Positions 1 to 7,600 of a DNA stretch of 41,443 nucleotides are shown piece after piece. The DNA is from a virus. Position 1 is the stretch's first letter. Each line of letters begins with the position of its first letter. The notes beneath the pieces were generated by a model. The model saw only the letters and a program-made list of their open reading frames with translations, made no database searches and was not told the origin of the DNA. The translations under genes were made by a program, and so were the position numbers. Location: IMG/VR virus record IMGVR_UViG_3300022845_000008, positions 1 to 41,443 of that record; one strand, given 5' to 3'.

Positions 1-125
1 CAATCGAGGGTCGCGGCATCCATCCCGATCCGCCCGGAAACCGAACCGATCAGCGACCGGATCCACCCCTTTTATCGACCGATTCCGGGGCAAATGCCGT
101 AGCAATTTATTAGTGGTGTTGATTA
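1..125. other. non-coding stretch at the window edge
   Basis: No convincing gene is seen. Together with 41365-41443 it would form a gap of about 200 bp if the molecule is circular. It holds one copy of a 15-bp repeat (TGCCGTAGCAATTTA, 95-109) whose other copy lies upstream of the integrase at 2461-2475. The first and last bases of the window do not overlap, so circularity is not proved from the sequence. Confidence 0.5.
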
Positions 126-746
126 TCAATGAGTTACGCATATTTTAAGGTGATTGGTTGTCACTTCCGGCCTCGATCTCGACCAGCTGCCCACGATCGA
201 CGCCTCGCGCGTTTGGGCGCTTTCTTCGCCATCGGAACCGGTTCCTGTGACGTTGCGGAGCCGTGCATTGAGTGTGTCCACGCTGAAACGCTTGGGGCCT
301 TCGCCTGACTGACCGACGATGATCGACGGCGAATCGCTGAGGACCTGCATCTTGTCGGTCGCGATACCCAGGGAGACCATGAGCTTATCGATATCGATCT
401 TATCCACTTCGTTGATCGCTCGATCGAGACCGAGCTCAACGAAGATCCCGAACTTGCGCGCTAACCTTCCTTTTAGTGTAGCTAACTTCGTGGCGTGGCG
501 CTGCTCGAGCTCGGCGATCGTGTGACTGCTCACCTTGAACGCCGTGCAGATCTGCCTGATAGGAAATCCCATTGCCCGGGCCTGGATGATCTGATCCACG
601 CGCTCTTTATTCTTCTCGACGATCTTGCCCGAGTAGAGCGCTGACTGGCTTTCCGGTGTCGCGAGCAGTTCTGATCCAAACGAAGCATCGCCTTCGATGC
701 CAGGCAGGAGAGGTTCTGTTATCTCGGTATTGTTTTCCATCCTCAA
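126..746 (-). CDS. HTH-type DNA-binding phage protein
   Basis: 206 aa from a TTG at 746, or 204 aa from the ATG at 740; neither has a well-spaced ribosome site. Around residues 55-85 (GFPIRQICTAFKVSSHTI) is a helix-turn-helix-like segment, followed by a basic helix and a stretch ending IATDKMQVLSDSPS that resembles regulatory or small-terminase-like phage proteins. It is the last gene of the leftward operon that begins at 1272. The function is not certain: a transcriptional regulator or a small terminase are both possible, since no other small terminase candidate stands beside the large subunit. Confidence 0.6.
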   Translation of the reverse strand: MRMENNTEITEPLLPGIEGDASFGSELLATPESQSALYSGKIVEKNKERVDQIIQARAMGFPIRQICTAFKVSSHTIAELEQRHATKLATLKGRLARKFGIFVELGLDRAINEVDKIDIDKLMVSLGIATDKMQVLSDSPSIIVGQSGEGPKRFSVDTLNARLRNVTGTGSDGEESAQTREASIVGSWSRSRPEVTTNHLKICVTH

Positions 747-751
747 AAAAT

Positions 752-1060
752 TTAAGCGGCGACTCCGTAGCGCACTCCCTCGAGCGGCCGGGCTTTCGCC
801 TTCTGTTGGGCGGCATACATTGGATCATCCTCGAGGCGATCCATGTGGCGCAGGTGACGATCGATCGCCGTTTGAGTTATCCGCGTGCACTTGTGACTCA
901 CCCGGAACACTGGCCAAAGGCCACCGAGCAGCGGGTGCGGGCCCTTCATGCGGCGCCCCCAATAGAGCAGCTCGTGCAGCTTGGTCTTCTTAATCCCGAA
1001 ATGTTCCATGACCTCGGCCGTGGAAAAAGTAGCTTCGAGCTGTGCAGAAGATCGCGCCAT
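752..1060 (-). CDS. small MerR/excisionase-like DNA-binding protein
   Basis: 102 aa. The N-terminal part (STAEVMEHFGIKKTKLHELL, about residues 13-32) reads like a winged helix-turn-helix of the excisionase/HTH_17 kind, followed by TRITQTAIDRHLRHMDRL. Its ATG overlaps the stop of the upstream gene (TAATG), so translation is probably coupled. Position in the first leftward operon opposite the repressor fits an early regulator or directionality factor. The assignment rests on motif resemblance only. Confidence 0.6.
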   Translation of the reverse strand: MARSSAQLEATFSTAEVMEHFGIKKTKLHELLYWGRRMKGPHPLLGGLWPVFRVSHKCTRITQTAIDRHLRHMDRLEDDPMYAAQQKAKARPLEGVRYGVAA

Positions 1061-1272
1061 TATTTGACTGGAAAAGGGTCCTCTTTGCGGCGCGAAAAGC
1101 TCGCAGCCATTGGTAGCGATTGGGCCTCATTGAGGCCCTGCAGCTTTTCATCCGCCATCCGCTCGACTTCCATCGCCGCCATAGCGGCATCGATATCGAC
1201 TTTAGAAGCGCGGCGAGTGAGCCGGGAAATATCCCGAATACTCTCCCAAAATTGTGCGACACTGGCTGACAT
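1060..1272 (-). CDS. small early protein opposite the repressor
   Basis: 70 aa when started at the ATG at 1272 (MSASVAQFW...). A longer frame reaches 1485 but would run through the operator region and into the repressor gene on the other strand, so the short start is preferred. It is mostly helical and charged (ASKVDIDAAMAAMEVERMADEK). It is the first gene of the leftward operon and sits where a Cro-like or other early gene is expected, but no DNA-binding motif is recognised. Confidence 0.5.
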   Translation of the reverse strand: MSASVAQFWESIRDISRLTRRASKVDIDAAMAAMEVERMADEKLQGLNEAQSLPMAASFSRRKEDPFPVK

Positions 1273-1354
1273 GCCAAATAGGGAAATATGCCGTAACTGG
1301 AATTGGCAACAAAAATGTTTGCCAAATCCCAATATTTGCTGTTTTGGCATACAT
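1270..1354. promoter_or_regulatory. divergent control region with repeated GCCAAA/TTTGGC boxes
   Basis: The 80-bp space between the leftward early gene (1272) and the rightward repressor (1355) holds repeated half-sites: ATGCCAAATA 1271-1280, TTGGCAAC 1303-1310, TTTGCCAAA 1318-1326 and TTTTGGCAT 1342-1350. They occur in both orientations and the region is AT-rich compared with its surroundings. This is the expected form of a phage immunity operator with divergent promoters. Binding by the neighbouring repressor is inference. Confidence 0.55.
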
Positions 1355-1738
1355 GTGAGCCGATTCACACGAACATTTAACGCAGCCCTACAAGCCGATG
1401 GCACCCTGCGCACCCACGCAGCCGTGCGGGCCGGGATCGCCCAAAGCGTGCTATCTCGGATCCTCAACAACGAGCGGCCGGTCACGAGCGACCACGTGCG
1501 CGGACTGCTGCCAGTATTAAGGCACCGGGAAGATCAAGAGCATTGCTTGCAGAATTTCTTGCTCGATGAATGTCCGGCTGATTATCGCGATGAGATCGTG
1601 ATCCACTTCGGCCAGCTCCGCGAAGACAAAGAATTTACCGACACCCTCAAGCACCAACTCGCCAAACTCGAAGAACATGCCACCAGCAACTCCGATGTGG
1701 CTCAGCTAATTAAAAACCTCGCTTCTATTCTTGATTAG
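1355..1738 (+). CDS. XRE/Cro-CI-type phage repressor
   Basis: 127 aa from a GTG at 1355; the open frame continues far upstream but over the minus-strand early genes, so the first start after the operator region was chosen. Residues about 17-47 (LRTHAAVRAGIAQSVLSRIL) form a typical XRE helix-turn-helix. The C-terminal half is a charged helical region without a LexA-type peptidase motif. Divergent from the early operon and adjacent to integrase, it is most simply the lysogeny repressor. With no self-cleavage domain, induction would need another route, for example an antirepressor such as the broken P63C gene at 3.7-4.4 kb. Confidence 0.75.
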   Translation: MSRFTRTFNAALQADGTLRTHAAVRAGIAQSVLSRILNNERPVTSDHVRGLLPVLRHREDQEHCLQNFLLDECPADYRDEIVIHFGQLREDKEFTDTLKHQLAKLEEHATSNSDVAQLIKNLASILD

Positions 1739-1764
1739 CACCGCATCGTCCGCATTTTAGCGCC

Positions 1765-2235
1765 GTGCAAATACTCCGACGCGCAGAAGATCCATTCGGT
1801 CGGTCCGTATCCGTGAAAAACACAACAACAACAGAGATCGGCTGCATTATCGCGCTAGGACTGTTTATTATATTATCAATCTGGCAGCCCCGGGAGACGA
1901 GGTGGAACTCCATTAACGAACCACCACCCTACTTGCGCGGCATGTGGATCAATGTATCAACCTCATTCTCCACGCGTGAAGTCCTGTATATAACCGCCGA
2001 GTCACTCGTGCTAGACCGGAATGGCACGAAAATAGCCTACTCGATCGAAACAATATCCAATACCGACGATTACAATCGATTCCGCATCACCTCGAGCTCG
2101 ACGATTTCTACCCCCACCTTTGAAATTCTCGTTAAAGGCGATGACCTCATCCACATCACCGAGCATCTCTCCGGGAGCACTCATTCCCGCGGCTACTTTG
2201 CCAACACCCTTTCCGCCCTCAGCGGCCCCCATTAA
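1765..2235 (+). CDS. single-pass membrane protein next to the repressor
   Basis: 156 aa from GTG 1765, or 140 aa from GTG 1813; no clear ribosome site decides. One transmembrane segment (IGCIIALGLFIILSIW) lies at residues 25-40 of the long form, close to the N-terminus, followed by a polar, beta-rich domain that would face the periplasm or the outside. It is co-directional with the repressor and would be expressed in the lysogen, which fits a superinfection-exclusion or lysogenic-conversion factor. That role is inference from position; the family is not recognised. Confidence 0.6.
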   Translation: MQILRRAEDPFGRSVSVKNTTTTEIGCIIALGLFIILSIWQPRETRWNSINEPPPYLRGMWINVSTSFSTREVLYITAESLVLDRNGTKIAYSIETISNTDDYNRFRITSSSTISTPTFEILVKGDDLIHITEHLSGSTHSRGYFANTLSALSGPH

Positions 2236-2239
2236 TCCT

Positions 2240-2260
2240 CCGTAGCGGAACCCGTAGCAG
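2240..2260. repeat. CCGTAGC boxes left of attP
   Basis: Two copies, CCGTAGCGG (2240-2248) and CCGTAGCAG (2252-2260). Similar boxes lie right of the tRNA remnant at 2463-2471 and 2486-2494. Pairs of short direct repeats on both sides of the crossover region are what integrase arm-type or excisionase sites look like. No binding is shown. Confidence 0.35.
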
Positions 2261-2315
2261 TCAAATAATAGAATCGTAAGCACTTGATTTGCAGCACTTA
2301 GCAAAACAACAAGAC

Positions 2316-2364
2316 GTGACTGTTAATCACTTGGTCGTAGGTTCGACCCCTACCCGGGCAGCCA
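2316..2364 (+). other. attP core: 3' half of tRNA-Asn(GTT)
   Basis: The segment holds the anticodon stem-loop of a tRNA-Asn (loop CTGTTAA, 2320-2326, anticodon GTT), the variable loop, a full T arm (GTAGG TTCGACC CCTAC) and the 3' acceptor strand CCGGGCA-G-CCA ending at 2364. The complementary 5' acceptor strand (TGCCCGG) and D arm are absent upstream. Such 3' halves are carried by phages that integrate into tRNA genes and restore the gene on insertion. The integrase follows at 2515. Confidence 0.8.
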
Positions 2365-2370
2365 CTCTTA

Positions 2371-2406
2371 AAAGGCCCTCTTCACCACTGGTGGGAGGGC
2401 CTTTTT
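2371..2406. terminator. strong hairpin terminator after the tRNA remnant
   Basis: GGCCCTC (2374-2380) pairs with GAGGGCC (2396-2402); between them CACCA/TGGTG pair as well, and the hairpin is flanked by an A tract and a T tract. It can act in both directions. It was probably carried with the tRNA fragment and may be part of the att identity segment. Confidence 0.75.
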
Positions 2407-2460
2407 CATGCGCTGTTTTGAAATAATAAGTTCGCAAGATTTCGCTTGCTTTCGTGGTAT

Positions 2461-2498
2461 TGCCGTAGCAATTTACGTGCAGATTCCGTAGCAACTAC
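2461..2498. repeat. 15-bp repeat and second CCGTAGCAA box before integrase
   Basis: TGCCGTAGCAATTTA at 2461-2475 is an exact copy of 95-109; a shorter relative, TCCGTAGCAAC, follows at 2485-2495. They lie between the terminator and the integrase start, so they may be integrase arm sites, integrase-gene operators, or both. Confidence 0.45.
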
Positions 2499-2514
2499 GC
2501 GAAACATTCCCCAC

Positions 2515-3687
2515 ATGAAAGCATATAACTGGTCTAAAATATCGCACTTAGTCGTGCGCGGAAAAGGTAAATGGTGTCATGCTCGGATCGAGATGGACGG
2601 CAAGGAACACTGGCGCGCACTCAAGATCCAGGCCGATGAGGAGGGATTAAATGCCCCCTTTGTCATCGAAGCGCTGCGGGCGTTCAAGGTCGAGCTGGCC
2701 CGCGATACTTATGCGATCCTGCAACTTACCAGGACCCGCGACGATTGCTCGACCTTTGCCGAGCTCTTCGCGGCTTATCGGCAGGTTTGTGCCGGGCGAT
2801 CGATCAATCCGATCACGATGGAGCGCAATATTAAGGATATGCGGCTGATCATCCGGGCGATCCACGGCAAAAACTTCTCGGTTGATACCGCGCGTCTCTC
2901 GCTCTGCACGCTGGATCTGCTGATCGATTTCCGCGCCAAGCGCACCGAGGAGTTCAAGGCCAAGGCCGATGCGGCCGGCTGGGATCCCGAGATCTACAAA
3001 GCAAAGCTGCGCAGCGCCAGGGTGACGATCAAGAGCACGATTGGCCACGCTCGATCCCTCTTCGCCCAGGTAGTCCGCCAAGAGCGGGCCTATCGCGATC
3101 TATCGATCCCGGAGATCTCCGAGTTTATGGCCTTCCAGGCCGGCGGTGGCACCACGAGAGAGTTTATCATGCCAAAGCCCGAGGTGATCGCGGCGCTCAA
3201 GGCAGGCGCCGAGGAGTTTCTCACCTCGAATCCGCCGCTCTGGTTTGCGCTGGTCCTCACAGCCAACGGCGGCCTGCGCCGCGGCTCCGCGAAATACGCC
3301 AAGTGGGATTGGTTCAACAACGGCGCGGCCGATGGCTCCGCGATCATGCGGGTAGCGGTCGCCAAGCGCGGCACCTACACCACCGGGATCTCGCCCCGCA
3401 CCTGGGCCGCGATGAAGGAGCACCGGCTCAGCCCTTCCGAATACATTTTGCCCGGAGATCTCGCCGAGCGCGACGAAGTGCTCGAGGAGCTCAAGATCTG
3501 GCTCCGAGAGATCGGCTATCAAGAAAACCGTTGCCCGGTGCACGAGCTGCGCGGGCTCTATGGTAACACCGCCGCGAAAGAGCACGGCCTGCAAGCCGCC
3601 TCGGAAGGGCTCGGCCACCGCGACCAACGCACCACCCGAGATAGCTACGTGGAACACGGCACCGCAAAATTCACCGATGCCGTTTAG
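2515..3687 (+). CDS. int: phage tyrosine integrase
   Basis: 390 aa from the ATG at 2515 (the frame opens earlier at 2446, but that part crosses the repeat boxes). It is a site-specific recombinase of the tyrosine family. The catalytic domain is complete: first Arg in GGLRRGSA (about residue 264), a beta-strand Lys in VAVAKRGTYTTG, the HELRGLYGN box with the second His/Arg pair, and the GHRDQRTT...SYVEH end with the nucleophilic Tyr. The N-terminal arm- and core-binding regions precede it. Location 150 bp from the tRNA-Asn remnant indicates that it acts there. It shows nothing that identifies it as an integron integrase. Confidence 0.92.
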   Translation: MKAYNWSKISHLVVRGKGKWCHARIEMDGKEHWRALKIQADEEGLNAPFVIEALRAFKVELARDTYAILQLTRTRDDCSTFAELFAAYRQVCAGRSINPITMERNIKDMRLIIRAIHGKNFSVDTARLSLCTLDLLIDFRAKRTEEFKAKADAAGWDPEIYKAKLRSARVTIKSTIGHARSLFAQVVRQERAYRDLSIPEISEFMAFQAGGGTTREFIMPKPEVIAALKAGAEEFLTSNPPLWFALVLTANGGLRRGSAKYAKWDWFNNGAADGSAIMRVAVAKRGTYTTGISPRTWAAMKEHRLSPSEYILPGDLAERDEVLEELKIWLREIGYQENRCPVHELRGLYGNTAAKEHGLQAASEGLGHRDQRTTRDSYVEHGTAKFTDAV

Positions 3688-4357
3688 AAAAACGCAAAAA
3701 TAATTCATTGCTTAACAACTCAGATGAGGTGCGAGCGAAGCGAGTTACCGATACGAACGATGAAGGCGCGAGTGCTTTTGACCGGCGCAATTCTAAGAGT
3801 GCCTTGCAATAGTCGATGACTAGCTGGCCTTCAAATCCAAACGCCATAACCCCGTTGGGCGTGATAAATTTTATGGGGGTTTGGGTGTCCAATGCTAACT
3901 TGCTGAGCTTAGGGCTCTTAAGCCCTGCATTGGTGATAATAGCCCCGATGCGGTGTCCAATCTCTTTTCTCCCCCGCATTTCGATAATCTCCATAAATCC
4001 GCGTTGTGAGATTAGGCGACGACCATCAGCCAAATTGTAACACGGGATTTGCCACGACCCTATCGTGACATCACCGGCGTGGGTTGCGGTTGGAAGGTTC
4101 CATCTTGCCGCCGCAGCCTTGCGGGCAATATCCGCCCGGCGCTCGCTCGGCTGGATCGGCCATTAGATATCGCGTTCAATAAGGGTCTTAGCGATATCGT
4201 CGAATTGGGAATGATCCCCATCGGCGGCCGCAACCAGAGCGGAGACAGTATGTTCAGAAACACCATTATTAAGCACAGGTTCATGCTCAACATTTCCTGC
4301 GGGCGTGCGATTGGTGACCAATGTGGTCCAAATTTCACTGAAGCGTTCGTATTTCAT
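3671..4357 (-). pseudogene. broken P63C-domain antirepressor-like gene
   Basis: Read from 4357, the frame gives 64 aa (MKYERFSEIWTT...) and meets TAA at 4163-4165. The same frame then continues with ERRADIARKAAAARWNLPTA, DVTIGSWQIPC and RLISQRGF...TQTPIKFITPNGVMAFGFEG to 3671. This middle part matches my knowledge of P63C-domain phage proteins (KAAAARW, THEG.L.IG...I.C, RLLTQ.G, T.PI.F..P.G). After about ALLELRRSKA the family likeness stops and the frame ends opposite the end of integrase. So the gene has an in-frame stop and a lost C-terminus. If the stop is a sequencing error, a shortened protein would still result. Confidence 0.55.
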
Positions 4358-4377
4358 GGGTATGGATAGATAGAGAT

Positions 4378-4670
4378 ATAATAATATCAGCGACGATGTA
4401 ACAACGTGTCTTGATCACAATGGAATAGCAAATTCGCATGTTCTTGTCATTTTTACATTAAATTTACAATTTAAGGATTGTGTAAGGCATTTTAAAATCA
4501 AGGCAGCGAAAATTCAACTGACCCACTACCCAGCGAAGGGCAAAGAGTTTGTTCCGGCCACCGGTGACAACGAGGCCGATTACCAGCAATGGATCGAATC
4601 GCTTACATCGATCGCCGAGCTTCACGGCGCTTAGTGTTTGAATTCCCCCACCCGATGCTTGCTAAAACGC
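4378..4670. other. AT-rich gap with a possible gene remnant
   Basis: No full gene. The part 4380-4490 is AT-rich. On the plus strand, 4495-4634 reads open to a stop (KIQLTHYPAKGKEF...DYQQWIES...AELHGA) without a start codon of the usual kind, so it looks like the last about 45 codons of a lost gene. It separates the integrase-side genes from the end of the late operon. Confidence 0.35.
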
Positions 4671-4674
4671 TCCC

Positions 4675-7600
4675 TCACTTCCCCCGGATCATGTTTTGCA
4701 GGATCCGGTTGCGGCTATCCGGGCGGTCGAAGTAGGGAATGTATTGGCCGCTGATCAGGAGCGCCACATCGAGCTTGCTCAGGCCGGCGCCGAGTTGCGC
4801 GATCGCGATCTCGCCCTGGCTTACGCCGAGGCCCCGCGCCGCTTGGCTATCGAGTGAGCCGATCCGGTAGAGCTCGCGCCGGGCGGTTTCCATCGTCTCG
4901 CGCGCGGCCTCTTTCTGTTCGGGTGTCACCTCGCCCCGGTTGTGCTTCACACGCAGATAGATCTGCTCGATCGCGCTCTTGCGCGCCGAAAATTCCTTCG
5001 CCTTGCTCAGATACCCCTGGTGTGCATCGAGCGATTGCGCGCGGGCACCAGTGAGCACGGCGCCCACCTCACCCTTGAGATCGTAGAGTCGCCCGCTATC
5101 GCTCTTTTCGCCCTTCGCGGCCTTCACGATGCGCCGGCCCTGGTTGATAAAGCCCGGCTCGAAAGTGCGCCACACATGATTGAGCTGCTCGATCGAGCGA
5201 TCGATAAAGGGCAGCTCGGGATTGAAGATTTGATACCCGCGCGCGTCCTGGTTGCGCGCCAGGTCGAAGATTGATTTCGTGAGAATACCCTCGCCCGCAA
5301 ACGGTGCGGAAGCCTCGAGCATCGCCTCGGTGATCCCCTGCTCCCAATTCTCCCCGTTGAGCATCGCCGTGAGCGGTTTCTTGAGATAGTTCCACGGATC
5401 GAGGTAGCTCGCATCGATCATCTTGTAAGCGCCCTTGCCATCATTGCCCAGGTGATAGAGATCGGCATTGCGATTCCACTCCGGGAGGAAGCGGCGCAGC
5501 TTGCGCTCTTCATCATCATCCATCCCGGTCAGCCATTTGCTCATCATCGAGATCGCGGCCGGGAGCGTAGCCACGGTGATCAGCCCGGCGGCTCGCTTCG
5601 CGCCCATCGCTTTGATCCGAGGATTCGCGCTGCGCAGATCCTGCTGCATGTAATTAAGCGCGTGCCAAGTGGTGCGCACCACCTCGGCCGGAAAGGAGAG
5701 AAACGATCCGGTAAGCGCGACCCGGCGCACCTTTTGCGCGGCGTTGGGGATCAGGCTATAAGTGGGCAGCGTATTACGCACCCGCTCGGCCGCGATCGTA
5801 TCGAGCTGCTCGGCCGTGAGGCCCGGCTCGGCACTCGCCCAAGCGGCGCGCTCGTTCTCAAACGCATACACCTTGAAAATCTCATCATTGAGCCGGTAGA
5901 GACGAGCGGCCAATTTGAACGGCGATTTCGCCGCCCGAGTGAGCCGGTGCTCGGTCCACTCCTCGAAGCCCTGCAGTTTCATGCCCGCATCGCCGAGCGC
6001 TTCCTTGAGCTCGCCCGCACTCACGCTCTCGCCCAGGATCCCCAGGCGCGAGAGCTTGGCCACATAAGCGCGGCCCTTGCGGTCGTTGAAAAGTTCGGTG
6101 CGCATCGCGCGCCAGACCTCGGCCACCTTATGCCCGCGCCAGTGGCCATTGGCCACGAGGAAACCGAGATTACCCGCGAGATTGCGGGTCTGAGTCATGG
6201 GAGAAAATACGGTCTTGGCGGTCTTGGCCCAGCCATTGAGGCGCAGCCACCAAGCCCAGGCGGGATCGGTCGCGGCGAGCTGGCTCTTGAGCGCCGCGGC
6301 GATTTCCGGCGTGGTGTAAAGTCCATTAAGGGGAGCCCAGGCATCGCTGCCCTCGCCCGCGAGCGGCACGGTATAGTTGCCGGTCGCATTGCTGATCGGG
6401 CGATCGTGCAACCAATCGCCCAGGCCCAGCTCGCGCAGCTTCACCAGGTAGGCGTGGCTCTCCACGATCTGCGCCGTCTTGCCCACGCTGCGCAGGTAGT
6501 TCACGCGGGGATCCTTGTATTCACCCAGGAGCGCGCGGATCTCGGGGGGGATCTGTTTGCGCTTCGTGAGCACGCGCAGATCCTTCTGGCCAGAGTTGGG
6601 CGCACTAAAGAGTTGCCCAGGGCCCGTCACATCCTTGCCGAGCAGATACTCGATCATGCCCTGCACCTGCTCCTCGGGCACCTGCACATCGTCGCGGCCG
6701 GCGATCTCATCGCGCACCAGTTGATACTCGGCGCGCTTGCGGTCCTGGAAATTGATTTGCGGCTCGGCCTGTTCGCCCTCGATCAGCTCGCCCTGCTGTT
6801 CCGGTTGAGCGCCCGCGAGGAGTTCGGAGCCGCGCGGTTTACCCAGGCGCAGATATTCCGCATCGGCGAGATCCTGCACCAGCTTGTTGCGCAACTGCGC
6901 GCGGATCGTGGTCGCCGCCCGGTTGCGGATCTCCTGGGGCACCTTCTTAGCCCACTTGGGATCATCGAATTTCCGATAAGAACGGTTGAGATAGAAGCCA
7001 ATATTGCCGTCGATCTTCGCGGCCATCGTGCCCTCGATCGCTCCCTCTTTGATCAAGCGCGAGCTCATCGCATCGATCTGCGAGCGCATCGTGCCGAGCG
7101 GGCGCTGGATGCGGGCATCCAAAGATTCGAGCGGCTGCCTGCCCCCGAGCACCTCATTGAGCTGTTCGAGCTGGGCCTCAGTCATTTCCGCATAGCCGCC
7201 ATACACGCCGTGGATCGCGAGATCGAGATCCTTCAAGGCAAATTCCATCTGCTTAGAGATCGACGCCAGCCGACCCTCGCGCGCTACCTTGGCGCGAAAC
7301 GCCTCGATCGGCATCCCGCCCGCGCTGGTAAAATTGCGCACGATCCAATGCTTAAACGCATCCTTCGCCCCGGCCAGCCGCTCCGAGATCGAAAGCCCGG
7401 GCTCCGTGCGGCGCCGCGCAAAATCGAATCCGCCCTGGGCTTGCTCTTGCTTCTTCTTGGCGTCGAGCACGAGCTCGCGCTCATCCATGAAGCCCTCGGC
7501 ATCGATGGCGGTGCCGCCAGCCAGCGCGCCATCGCTAAAGATATCCGTTTGCGCATCGGGGGTGAGCTTGGCGCGCCGAGTCTGCACCGGGCCCGATCCC

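Noticed and set aside
656-1354. Long N-terminal extension of the repressor frame
   Set aside because: It would overlap three minus-strand early genes and the operator region; the GTG at 1355 is the natural start.
2316-2364. Functional tRNA-Asn gene
   Set aside because: The 5' acceptor strand and D arm are missing upstream; it is only the 3' half expected in attP.
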